DNA of 64,000 nucleotides. Origin: an uncultured Eubacterium sp. GTDB lineage: Bacteria > Bacillota > Clostridia > Lachnospirales > Lachnospiraceae. How positions within the stretch are numbered: position 1 is the first letter of the stretch; each line of letters starts with the position of its first letter. The notes beneath the pieces were generated by a model. That model was not told the DNA's origin and searched no databases. It was given only the letters and a program-made list of their open reading frames with translations. Positions 42,209-50,138 of the stretch are shown piece by piece. The stretch is taken from contig CAKREC010000007.1 of NCBI GenBank assembly GCA_934316925.1, forward strand, positions 1-64,000, given 5' to 3'. The position numbers were made by a program, and so were the translations under genes.

Positions 42209-42238
42209 AGAAGAGCCATCTCCTACGAGATGGCTCTT
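42209..42238 (-). terminator. Terminator after the lipoprotein peptidase-like gene (minus strand)
   Basis: On the plus strand, AAGAGCCATCTC and GAGATGGCTCTT form a 12-bp perfect dyad around CTAC. On the minus strand it is followed by CTTATTTTC, a modest T-rich tail. Confidence 0.82.
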
Positions 42239-42258
42239 TGTGTCAACTTGTTTGATGA

Positions 42259-42807
42259 TCAACCGTTGATATCCATCCAGTTGGCTGCTCCTTGGCTCTT
42301 GTAAGCAGTAACCACTCCCTCGATCTGAGATCTGGAGACGGCAATGGCTGTTTTATCTGCACCGGCATTACGGCTGTCCTTACTGGCAGCTCTGGCGTCG
42401 CCCAGTACAAAATATTCATTCTCTTTCAAAGTAAATGTCAAGTTGCTGCTTTTATCCATCTCGCCATTGGCATATGGATCTTCAATCGTCTTTCCGTTGA
42501 TCGAAATCGTACCATCTAAAATCTTGATCGTCTCACCTGGAAGTCCGTATACGCGGTGAACATAATTGTAATCATCAGAGGAACTGCGTTTGTATGCAAT
42601 GACATCAAAACGCTTGATATCCTGGAAATTCTTATTGATCTGTAAGGTGTCATTTGCCTTGAACTGAGGTTCCATGGAAATCCCTTTCATAGCAATTTCT
42701 TCATAGACAGGTGTTGTGTCCACGACTTCTTCCTGTTTCTTACCACAGGCGGTTAAGGATAAGCACATGCATAATGTAAGCAGTCCTGCTATAACTTTCT
42801 TTTTCAT
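42259..42807 (-). CDS. Lipoprotein-anchored signal peptidase I-like protein (S26) with Lys-to-His change
   Basis: A lipoprotein signal with lipobox LTAC (Cys21) replaces the N-terminal membrane helix of normal type I signal peptidases. The rest is the S26 catalytic domain. Box B GISMEPQF carries the nucleophile Ser44, and box C is KRFDVIAYK. Box D is YNYVHRVYGLPGETIKI, where family members have YVKRVIGLPGD, so the general-base lysine is His84. Box E GDARAASKDSR follows. Total 182 residues. The domain order and GISMEP motif make the family clear. Whether it cleaves proteins with a Ser-His dyad (as in eukaryotic-type signal peptidases) or is inactive is open. GGAG lies about 12 bases before ATG 42807. 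Confidence 0.85.
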   Translation of the reverse strand: MKKKVIAGLLTLCMCLSLTACGKKQEEVVDTTPVYEEIAMKGISMEPQFKANDTLQINKNFQDIKRFDVIAYKRSSSDDYNYVHRVYGLPGETIKILDGTISINGKTIEDPYANGEMDKSSNLTFTLKENEYFVLGDARAASKDSRNAGADKTAIAVSRSQIEGVVTAYKSQGAANWMDING

Positions 42808-42837
42808 GATGGAATCACGCTCCTTAGTTTCCGTAGT

Positions 42838-42859
42838 CAGGATTCACTACAGAATCCTG
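42838..42859. promoter_or_regulatory. Palindrome upstream of the lipoprotein gene
   Basis: CAGGATTC (42838-42845) and GAATCCTG (42852-42859) form an 8-bp perfect dyad around six bases, 31 bases before the minus-strand start. It may be an operator or a leader hairpin. The rest of 42860-43068 is AT-rich; GGTAAAAT near 42997 may be a -10 for the next plus-strand gene. Confidence 0.45.
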
Positions 42860-43082
42860 CAAAATGATATTATTATTATATTCGAATTCATCTGTAATTT
42901 CAAGAAAAATTCACATTTATATTTTATAATTATAAACATGACAAAAAGAAGTCATAATTTCAAGAAAATGCTTCTTTTCATAGAAGAAGTTCTGTGGTAA
43001 AATTACAAATAGATTGTTTTAAAAACAGGGCGGAAAAATTGGCTGTTATGCTATGGCACATACCTCGGAAGGAGATGATAAA

Positions 43083-45008
43083 ATGGAAGCATTAGCATTG
43101 ACGGATTATTTGACCGGATTACCAAATCGTAGAGGACTATATGACTTTTATCATCAGTTGCCTGCGGGGGAGACTGTCAGCACGATGTTTCTTGATATTG
43201 ACAATTTTAAGAAAGTCAATGACACATATGGCCATCATGTTGGGGATGAATTGTTAGTGGGTCTGGCAAAGACGATACAGAAAAAAGCCAAAGATCAGTT
43301 TGTGGCACGCATGAGCGGGGATGAGTTTGTCATTATCGTAGATCACAGGATGGAGCGGGATGAGATCGTTTCAATGGCGGAAGACCTTTTGTTGTCAGCT
43401 GAGGATGTGCAGATCTCGGTTGAAGTTCAGTCGATCATTTCTTTGAGCATCGGTGTGATCTGGAATCATCTGACAGAGGAGCCGATGGAAGAGATTTTGT
43501 GTCGTTGCGATGCTGCGATGTATCATGCAAAGCACACGGGCAAAAATACCTATGTGTTTTACGATGAGATTCAGGAAGAGGAAGAGTTCCGCCGGTCGGT
43601 TGAGGTTGAATTTTCGACGGCATTGCGTGAGGGACAGTTTCAGGTGTATTTGCAGCCATTGATCAATATTGTGAATTCACAGGTCATGGGGGCAGAGACT
43701 GTTGTGAGATGGCATCATCCGAAAGATGGCGTGAGGATGCCGGAGCGGTTTCTTTCTGTTCTCGAAGAAAGTGGCTTTATCATTGATATGGATTTTTATG
43801 TTTTTGAACAGGCATGCAAGATCCGAAAGAGCTGGAATGATACGCCACTGACGAATATGAAACTGGAAGTAGCGATGTCTTCTCTTCATATTTATCACAA
43901 AAATTTTGTGGGGAAACTGGTTGAGATTGCTAAGAAGTATGATGTTTCGCCTGCTGCATTTACGATTGAGATCACAGAGAACAACCGTGAAGATAAAAAG
44001 ATATTCGGTCAGGCTTTGCAGGAATTGAAAGATGCCGGATTTACCGTGGCACTCCGACGCTTTGGGTCAGGCATTTCGTCGTTAAGTACGATCCGTGAGT
44101 TTGATTTCGATGCGATCAAGATGGATGAAGAGTTTTTGGTAAGTGATGACCAGAAAGATAAGCGAAATATTATCGTTAAAAATATATTGTCGATGGCGCG
44201 CGGACTGCGTGTTATGATGGTGATACAGGGTATTTCCAACAGAGAACAGGAACAGGCGCTGATATCCTATGGATGTGACGTGGCACAGGGAAATTATTAT
44301 TCCCCACCGATTTCTTTGAAAGATTTTGAAGAATATTATCATGCACATAGTCTGGCAGTGATAAGAGAAGTTGTATACCCATTCAAGGGGGATCTGAAGG
44401 ATCAGAATGGCGAGAACGAAGGTAAGATCATTGGTCGGGTTGGTTATGGCAAAGGAATTGTGGATCGGGTTGGAAGTCTGTACCTGCCGGGTGGAGAGAA
44501 CATGAAAAATGTTGTGCAATTACCGAATAGCGTACTGGGAATTGACAATTTTACGGTTTCCATGTGGATCAAATCCGAGCAGTTGATCAATTGGGGATGT
44601 GTACTGTCGGCAACATCCGACAGAGGATTTCTCAGTCTGATGCCTTATGCGTGGGAAAAGATGCCGATCTTCCGTGTCAAGGATGCCTGGGATGATGAGG
44701 GATGGTATGATGCACTGGGATCCGAGTTTCATCTGGAAGAATGGACGCATCTGTGCATTACGTTCAACGCCAGAACGGCATTGTCACGTATTTACCAGAA
44801 TGGAGTTTACGAGGGAAAGACAGACGATGTGATCACGCTGGGACGTTTGAAATTATTGGTGCTTGGTGGTGATTATTATCAGCATTCTTTCCGGGGGTAT
44901 ATAAGTGATCTGCGTTTTTACAACTATGCGATGTGTCAGGAAGAAGTGGAACAGATGTATCAGTCTTATCTGAACGATCCAAGTTTCGACAAGAACACAG
45001 ATCAGTAG
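43083..45008 (+). CDS. GGDEF + degenerate EAL + LamG/ConA-like protein
   Basis: 641 residues, no signal peptide or membrane helix. GGDEF domain 1-160 has LDIDNFKKVNDTYGHHVGDE and the active-site loop as SGDEF (78-82). The EAL domain (about 170-425) has ETV where EAL is expected (205-207), RRFGSG (325) instead of DDFGTG, and VIQGI in place of VAEGV. Metal-binding acids are thus lost and hydrolysis of c-di-GMP is unlikely. The C-terminal 200 residues form a LamG/concanavalin-A-like jelly roll: IDNFTVSMWIKS, EWTHLCITFNART, IYQNGVYEGKT and GYISDLRFYNYAMC. A lectin-like domain on a cytosolic c-di-GMP protein is unusual. I start at ATG 43083, after AAGGAG at 43069. Confidence 0.85.
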   Translation: MEALALTDYLTGLPNRRGLYDFYHQLPAGETVSTMFLDIDNFKKVNDTYGHHVGDELLVGLAKTIQKKAKDQFVARMSGDEFVIIVDHRMERDEIVSMAEDLLLSAEDVQISVEVQSIISLSIGVIWNHLTEEPMEEILCRCDAAMYHAKHTGKNTYVFYDEIQEEEEFRRSVEVEFSTALREGQFQVYLQPLINIVNSQVMGAETVVRWHHPKDGVRMPERFLSVLEESGFIIDMDFYVFEQACKIRKSWNDTPLTNMKLEVAMSSLHIYHKNFVGKLVEIAKKYDVSPAAFTIEITENNREDKKIFGQALQELKDAGFTVALRRFGSGISSLSTIREFDFDAIKMDEEFLVSDDQKDKRNIIVKNILSMARGLRVMMVIQGISNREQEQALISYGCDVAQGNYYSPPISLKDFEEYYHAHSLAVIREVVYPFKGDLKDQNGENEGKIIGRVGYGKGIVDRVGSLYLPGGENMKNVVQLPNSVLGIDNFTVSMWIKSEQLINWGCVLSATSDRGFLSLMPYAWEKMPIFRVKDAWDDEGWYDALGSEFHLEEWTHLCITFNARTALSRIYQNGVYEGKTDDVITLGRLKLLVLGGDYYQHSFRGYISDLRFYNYAMCQEEVEQMYQSYLNDPSFDKNTDQ

Positions 45009-45026
45009 GTATGATGTATATGAGGG

Positions 45027-45062
45027 GCTTTGCGTCAAGTTTGATTGGCGCAAAGCTTTTTG
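45027..45062 (+). terminator. Terminator after the GGDEF-EAL-LamG gene
   Basis: GCTTTGCG (45027-45034) pairs with CGCAAAGC (45049-45056), with TTTTTT after it. Confidence 0.85.
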
Positions 45063-45111
45063 TGTCTTTGGACAGGTAAAAAAATTCACAAAGGATTAGG
45101 AGGAGATACAG

Positions 45112-45702
45112 ATGGCGTATTTTCCAATGTTTATTCAGATTGAACAAAAGCCGTGTCTTGTCGTGGGCGGCGGCCTTGTGGCGAAGAGAAAGGTTCGGGT
45201 TCTGCAGGATTTTGGCGCGGTGGTAACGGTCGTTGCGCCGGAGGTGGATCCGTGCATCCGGCAGATGGAGCCGATCACGATCTATGAGAAAGATTTTGAG
45301 GATGCGGATCTGAACGGACAGTGTTTGGTTGTGGCCGCAACGGATCAGCCGGAGATAAATCATCGGATCTATGACAAATGCAAGGAAGCGGGGATCCTTA
45401 TCAATGTCGTGGATGACCCGGCATATTGTGATTTTATTTTCCCGGCATATCGAAAAGAAAAAGATATGGTAGCTGCATTTAGCAGCAGCGGCAAGAGTCC
45501 TGTGGTGGCCCAGTATCTGAAAGAAGAAAATCAAAACATTCTGACGCCTTTATTGGGAGACATCAATGAACGCATGGGAGAATTGCGAGATCTGTTGAAA
45601 AAAAGATACCCGGATGAATCGGAGAGAAAACAGGTGATCCGGAACATGTTATATCAAAGTTTAGAAAAAGGAGAATTCAAATGGAACGAGGAAGAAGACT
45701 GA
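45112..45702 (+). CDS. Precorrin-2 dehydrogenase / sirohydrochlorin ferrochelatase-like (CysG N-terminal type)
   Basis: Oxidises precorrin-2 to sirohydrochlorin with NAD and may insert iron to give siroheme. The N-terminal Rossmann motif CLVVGGGLVAKRKVRVLQDF, then VVTVVAPEV, LVVAATDQPEIN and INVVDDPAYCDFIFPA are the Met8p/CysG-N signatures. AAFSSSGKSPVVAQYLKEE near residue 120 is the start of the helical domain. Length 196 is a stand-alone enzyme without the methyltransferase half, which is encoded at the end of this operon. GGAGGAG precedes ATG 45112. The 3' end overlaps hemB by 22 bases. Confidence 0.9.
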   Translation: MAYFPMFIQIEQKPCLVVGGGLVAKRKVRVLQDFGAVVTVVAPEVDPCIRQMEPITIYEKDFEDADLNGQCLVVAATDQPEINHRIYDKCKEAGILINVVDDPAYCDFIFPAYRKEKDMVAAFSSSGKSPVVAQYLKEENQNILTPLLGDINERMGELRDLLKKRYPDESERKQVIRNMLYQSLEKGEFKWNEEED

Positions 45703-46667
45703 GAAGAACAGCTGCACTTAGAGACATGGTAAGAGAACATCATATTCGTGTAGAGGATCTGATCTACCCACTGTTTTTGGTGGAAGGAGAAAATATTTGT
45801 GAACCAGTGCCTTCTATGCCGGGGATTTATCAGTATTCATTAGACCGGGTACAGCAGGAACTGGACCGGATCGTGGATCTGGGGATTCCGGCGGTTCTGT
45901 TATTTGGTGTCCCGGCACACAAAGATGAAGTGGGCAGTGGGGCATATTGTGAAGATGGGATTATTCCAAGAGGGATTACCTATATAAAAGAACGATATGA
46001 AGATCTCATTGTCATTGCCGATGTGTGCCTTTGCGAATACACTTCGCATGGACATTGCGGACTGGTACGTGACGGGGAGATACTCAATGATGAAACATTG
46101 CCATTATTAGCCAAGGCATCCTATGTGTACGCAAAAGCAGGCGCAGACGTGATCGCACCTAGTGACATGATGGATAAGCGGGTTTCCTGTATTCGGGAGA
46201 CGCTCGATCAAAACGGCTTTTCACATATACCGGTTATGTCATATGCAGCTAAATTTGCTTCGGCATATTACGGACCATTTCGGGATGCTGCACATTCCGC
46301 ACCGGGATTTGGAGATCGCAAGACCTATCAGATGGATCCGGCAAATGGAAGAGAGGCATTGAGAGAGGTACAGCAGGACATCGAAGAGGGAGCTGATTTT
46401 ATCATTGCAAAGCCGGCGATCGGGTACATGGATATTATTAAAGATATTTCCAATCACTGCAACATTCCGATCGTAGCTTATAATGTAAGCGGTGAATATG
46501 CTATGGTAAAAGCGGCAGCGCAGAATGGATGGATTGATGAGAAAAAGATCGTCATGGAAAATATGATCGGATTGAAACGCGCCGGTGCCGATATGATCAT
46601 TACTTATCATGCCTTGGATGTAGCTACCTGGATTAGAGGAGAAACCCATATGACGAAGTCATATTGA
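45681..46667 (+). CDS. hemB: Delta-aminolevulinic acid dehydratase (porphobilinogen synthase)
   Basis: Condenses two 5-aminolevulinate into porphobilinogen. The zinc cysteines are in DVCLCEYTSHGHCGLV near residue 116. The Schiff-base lysines are in MSYAAKFASAYYGPFRDAA near 195 and in IAKPAIGYMDII near 247. YNVSGEYAMVKAAAQNGWID is the C-terminal signature. 328 residues. It starts inside the preceding gene with GGAG nine bases upstream. The last codons (HMTKSY) come from an 84-bp insertion. Without it the frame would read HIKEEQK and stop in an ATGA overlap with hemL, so the C-terminus has been remodelled without loss of function motifs. Confidence 0.94.
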   Translation: MERGRRLRRTAALRDMVREHHIRVEDLIYPLFLVEGENICEPVPSMPGIYQYSLDRVQQELDRIVDLGIPAVLLFGVPAHKDEVGSGAYCEDGIIPRGITYIKERYEDLIVIADVCLCEYTSHGHCGLVRDGEILNDETLPLLAKASYVYAKAGADVIAPSDMMDKRVSCIRETLDQNGFSHIPVMSYAAKFASAYYGPFRDAAHSAPGFGDRKTYQMDPANGREALREVQQDIEEGADFIIAKPAIGYMDIIKDISNHCNIPIVAYNVSGEYAMVKAAAQNGWIDEKKIVMENMIGLKRAGADMIITYHALDVATWIRGETHMTKSY

Positions 46668-46735
46668 AAATGGTTTCGACGACCTGCCGCCGAGCGGAGG
46701 CGAGGGGGCAATACATATTGAGGAGAAACCCATAT
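46636..46735. repeat. 84-bp insertion bounded by 16-bp direct repeats at the hemB-hemL junction
   Basis: GAGGAGAAACCCATAT occurs at 46636-46651 and again at 46720-46735. The 68 bases between begin with the palindrome GACGAAGTC (part of ATATGAC-GAA-GTCATAT, 46648-46664) and contain a GC-rich dyad-like core (CCGCCGAGCGGAGGCG). Deleting one repeat copy plus the insert restores an uninterrupted hemB frame that ends in ATGA overlapping the hemL start, like the other junctions of this operon. I read it as a MITE/REP-like insertion with target duplication. Confidence 0.65.
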
Positions 46736-46750
46736 TAAGGAGGAGCAAAA

Positions 46751-48019
46751 ATGATCACGAGATCTGAAACACTATTTGAACAGGCAAAAGAATTGATCCC
46801 CGGCGGGGTAAACAGTCCGGTACGTGCGTATGGTGCGGTTGGCAGGATTCCACGTTTTATCAAGCGTGCAAAAGGAGATCGTATCGTCGATGAAGATGCC
46901 AATGAAATGATCGATTATGTATGTTCCTGGGGGCCGGGAATTCTGGGCTCCGCTCATCCGGCTGTGGTTGAACAGGTGAAAGAGGCCTGTGAGGATGGAC
47001 TTACATATGGTGCGCCGACAGAAAAAGAAGTTCAGCTGGCGCAGATGATATCACGTCATGTACCGTCGATGGAAGTGAGCCGGCTGGTAAGTTCCGGCAC
47101 AGAGGCAGTTATGAGTGCAATCCGTGTTGCCAGAGGATTTACAGGAAGAGATAAGATTATCAAATTTGAGGGGTGCTATCATGGACATTCCGATGGCCTT
47201 TTGGTAAAAGCCGGCTCTGCGGCGCTTACTACAGCTGTAGCAAACAGTGCGGGAGTACCGGCAGACTATACGAAACATACGCTGGTAGCAGATTATAATG
47301 ATGAAGAGTCGGTGAAACAATTGTTTGAAGCGAACCGGGACGAGATCGCTGCCGTGATCGTAGAACCGGTGGCGGCAAATATGGGTGTTGTTTTGCCAAA
47401 GCCCGGCTTTTTGCCTTTCCTTCGTGACATTACAAAGCAGTATGGAGCATTGTTGATCTTTGATGAGGTGATCACAGGATTCCGTCTGGCTTTGGGAGGC
47501 GCGCAGGAATATTATCAGGTAACACCGGATCTTACGACGCTTGGCAAGATCGTAGGAGGTGGGATGCCACTGGGTGCATATGGTGGACGCCGGGATATTA
47601 TGCAAATGGTATCTCCGGTCGGACCGGTATATCAGGCAGGAACATTGTCGGGCAATCCGATCGCAACAACGGCGGGACTGGCGACGTTGAGAATTCTGGA
47701 ACATGATCCGCAGATCTATGCACGGCTGGAACAAAAAGGTGCTTATCTTGCCAAACGGTTACAAGCGGTTTCCGGGGATATCTGTGTGAATCAGGTGGGA
47801 TCTTTGCTGAGTGTATTTTTCACGAAGGGACCGGTTCAGGATTATGATACAGCAGTAGAATCCGATACAAAGGCATATGCAGACTATTTTGGATATGCGT
47901 TGGATCATGGAATCTATCTGGCACCGTCGCAATTTGAGGCGATGTTTATTTCGGATGCACATAGCGAAGAGGATTTGAAAAAAACATGTGATATCTTAGA
48001 GGGATTTTGGAGGAAGTAG
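46751..48019 (+). CDS. hemL: Glutamate-1-semialdehyde 2,1-aminomutase
   Basis: PLP enzyme turning glutamate-1-semialdehyde into 5-aminolevulinate, the partner of HemA. ELIPGGVNSPVRAYGAVG near residue 14 is the family opening. SSGTEAVMSAIRVARG and FEGCYHGHSDGLL lie in the PLP pocket. LIFDEVITGFRLALGGAQEY near 235 binds PLP, and the Schiff-base lysine is in TLGKIVGGGMPLGAYGG near 265. 422 residues. AAGGAGGAG precedes ATG 46751. The original start context overlapped the old hemB stop; today a 68-base insert plus one repeat lies before it. Confidence 0.95.
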   Translation: MITRSETLFEQAKELIPGGVNSPVRAYGAVGRIPRFIKRAKGDRIVDEDANEMIDYVCSWGPGILGSAHPAVVEQVKEACEDGLTYGAPTEKEVQLAQMISRHVPSMEVSRLVSSGTEAVMSAIRVARGFTGRDKIIKFEGCYHGHSDGLLVKAGSAALTTAVANSAGVPADYTKHTLVADYNDEESVKQLFEANRDEIAAVIVEPVAANMGVVLPKPGFLPFLRDITKQYGALLIFDEVITGFRLALGGAQEYYQVTPDLTTLGKIVGGGMPLGAYGGRRDIMQMVSPVGPVYQAGTLSGNPIATTAGLATLRILEHDPQIYARLEQKGAYLAKRLQAVSGDICVNQVGSLLSVFFTKGPVQDYDTAVESDTKAYADYFGYALDHGIYLAPSQFEAMFISDAHSEEDLKKTCDILEGFWRK

Positions 48020-48020
48020 C

Positions 48021-49265
48021 ATGAAATTTGGATATGTGGGCGTCCGCTTCCGCGAAGCTGCCCTGGATCAGCGGGAAAAAGTTTCTTTTACGGATTCTTC
48101 ACGGATCGAATTTATGAATCGTCTGGCAGCACTTGGCATTACCCAGAGTATGGTGCTGTCGACCTGCAATCGAAGTGAAGTGTTCTATGTGTGTGAAGAC
48201 GACAAGGATGGCAAAGTGATCGCAAAGTGCTATCGGGATTTTTTTCCACAGATTGATTGGAATGGAATTTTGAGAGAGGATCAGGGCAATGAGGCGATCG
48301 CATATCTGTTTCGGGTAGCTTGTGGTCTGGAGTCTTTGGTTTTAGGAGAGGATCAGATCCTGGGTCAGGTTGTGGAGGCGATGGATTTTTCGCGTACGAT
48401 GGGACACAGCGGGAAAGAGCTGGACAAGATCGTAAGGGATGCGATCCGTTGTGCCAAACAGATCAAGACGCAGTATCACATTAGCGAGAAACCGATCTCT
48501 GTCAGTTATGTGGGGGTACGGCAGCTGGCAACAACCGTGGATCTTTCCGGAAAAAGTGTTCTTTTGATCGGTAGTGGAAAGACCGCGGAACTGGCACTTA
48601 CCTACCTGATGGAATATGATCTGGCAGATATATTGGTCTGCAGTAGAAACAAAAACCATGCAAGCCTGTTGCAGGAGCGATTTTCTCCAATTCAGGTTGT
48701 ATCATACGAGAAGCGGTATGAGTGTCTTGTGGGATGTGACGTGATCGTTTCAGCAACGGCATCTCCCCACACCGTGATCCGGGAAGAGGATTATCCGAAG
48801 GATCAGAAGGCGAGATGGTTTCTGGATCTGGCAAGCCCCAGAGATATTGATATCAGGCTTACCGGGCGAGAGGAAGTTACCGTGATCAATATGGATTCGA
48901 TCCAGCAGATCGCGGACGAAAATCAAAAAGAACGGGAAAAGCTGGCAGAAGAATGCAAAAAGACGGTACAGGAATGTGTGGACGAAAGTGTGGAATGGCT
49001 GCATGTAAGCCGCATGGATCCTACGATTCAGTCGTTGCAGAAGCGTTGCCAGGATATTGTAGAAGACAGTTTTGGGTATTTAGATCGTAAATTGGATTTA
49101 AACCGCAGGGAAAAGAATATATTGAAAAAAGTGTTGAATGCTTCATTACAGCGGCTTCTCAAGGAGCCGATCCATGAACTGAAGCAATTGGATACGATTG
49201 AGGAACAGCAAAAATATCAAAATATGGTAGAGCATTTGTTTCAGACCGGAAAGGATTTTGAATGA
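48021..49265 (+). CDS. hemA: Glutamyl-tRNA reductase
   Basis: NADPH-dependent reduction of glutamyl-tRNA to glutamate-1-semialdehyde, the committed step of the C5 route. The catalytic cysteine is in VLSTCNRSEVFYVCE near residue 50. LESLVLGEDQILGQV near 110 is the family signature. The NADPH Rossmann segment is SVLLIGSGKTAELALTYL near 180, and a C-terminal helical dimerisation domain spans about 310-414. It begins two bases after hemL. The start ATG 48021 has GGAGG at 48009-48013. Its stop overlaps hemC (ATGA), consistent with coupled translation. Confidence 0.94.
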   Translation: MKFGYVGVRFREAALDQREKVSFTDSSRIEFMNRLAALGITQSMVLSTCNRSEVFYVCEDDKDGKVIAKCYRDFFPQIDWNGILREDQGNEAIAYLFRVACGLESLVLGEDQILGQVVEAMDFSRTMGHSGKELDKIVRDAIRCAKQIKTQYHISEKPISVSYVGVRQLATTVDLSGKSVLLIGSGKTAELALTYLMEYDLADILVCSRNKNHASLLQERFSPIQVVSYEKRYECLVGCDVIVSATASPHTVIREEDYPKDQKARWFLDLASPRDIDIRLTGREEVTVINMDSIQQIADENQKEREKLAEECKKTVQECVDESVEWLHVSRMDPTIQSLQKRCQDIVEDSFGYLDRKLDLNRREKNILKKVLNASLQRLLKEPIHELKQLDTIEEQQKYQNMVEHLFQTGKDFE

Positions 49266-50137
49266 TATATCGAATTGGAACGAGAGGATCGAAGCTTGCG
49301 CTGACACAGACAAAATGGGTTTGCAGGAAGCTGCAGGAACAATATCCACAGCATCAGTTTGAAATCGTGATCGTAAAAACGACAGGAGACCAGATTCAAA
49401 ACAAACCGCTTTCCCAGATTGGCGGAAAAGGGATTTTTGTCAGGGAGATTGAGGAAAAACTTCAGAAATCCGAGGTGGATATAGGGGTACATAGTATGAA
49501 AGATATGCCGGTACTTCCGGCGGAGGCTCTTATATTTACCAAAGCGTGGAAACGGGAAGATCCAAGAGATGTTCTGATCCTGCGTGAGGCAAAGTCGCTG
49601 CAGAAACTCAAAGAACATGCCGTGATCGGAACCGGGAGTGCCAGAAGAGGATCACAGTTACTGGCACTGCGTCCGGACCTGAAAATCGTAGATATCCGGG
49701 GAAATATTGATACCCGCATTCGAAAAATGGAGGAAGAAAAGCTGGATGGCATTGTGCTGGCAGCGGCAGGACTTCATCGTTTGGGAATGAGGGAACAGAT
49801 TACCCAGTATCTGGAATATGAACAGATGATCCCCTCGCCGGCGCAGGGGATTCTTGCTCTTGAGATCCGGAAAGAAGACACAGAATTACAGAAGATGCTG
49901 GATGCGTTGTCGGATGAAGAGAGTGAATTTTCATCGGTGGCAGAACGAGGTGTTTTACAGGCTTTTGGTGGCGACTGCCATACACCGCTGGGGGCTGTCT
50001 GTACCAAAACCGATCATGGTTACTGCCTGCGTGCGGTGCTCGGTGATCCGGAGGGTCAGCATCTTCGCTATGCGATGACAGAGGGATGCGATGCGCAACG
50101 TATGGTAACACAGGTAATGGAACAGTTAGGGGAATGA
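49262..50137 (+). CDS. hemC: Hydroxymethylbilane synthase (porphobilinogen deaminase)
   Basis: Polymerises four porphobilinogen units into hydroxymethylbilane. The N-terminus IGTRGSKLALTQTKWV is the conserved start. GKGIFVREIE near residue 60, VHSMKDMPV with the catalytic aspartate near 80, and GTGSARRGSQL near 127 bind the dipyrromethane. The cofactor-binding cysteine is in FGGDCHTPLGAVC near 240. 291 residues. It overlaps hemA by four bases and is followed within two bases by cobA-hemD. Confidence 0.94.
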   Translation: MIYRIGTRGSKLALTQTKWVCRKLQEQYPQHQFEIVIVKTTGDQIQNKPLSQIGGKGIFVREIEEKLQKSEVDIGVHSMKDMPVLPAEALIFTKAWKREDPRDVLILREAKSLQKLKEHAVIGTGSARRGSQLLALRPDLKIVDIRGNIDTRIRKMEEEKLDGIVLAAAGLHRLGMREQITQYLEYEQMIPSPAQGILALEIRKEDTELQKMLDALSDEESEFSSVAERGVLQAFGGDCHTPLGAVCTKTDHGYCLRAVLGDPEGQHLRYAMTEGCDAQRMVTQVMEQLGE

Positions 50138-50138
50138 T

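Noticed and set aside
45057..45111. Cobalamin riboswitch before the tetrapyrrole operon
   Set aside because: Only about 50 bases separate the preceding terminator from the first gene, too short, and no B12-box sequence is seen.
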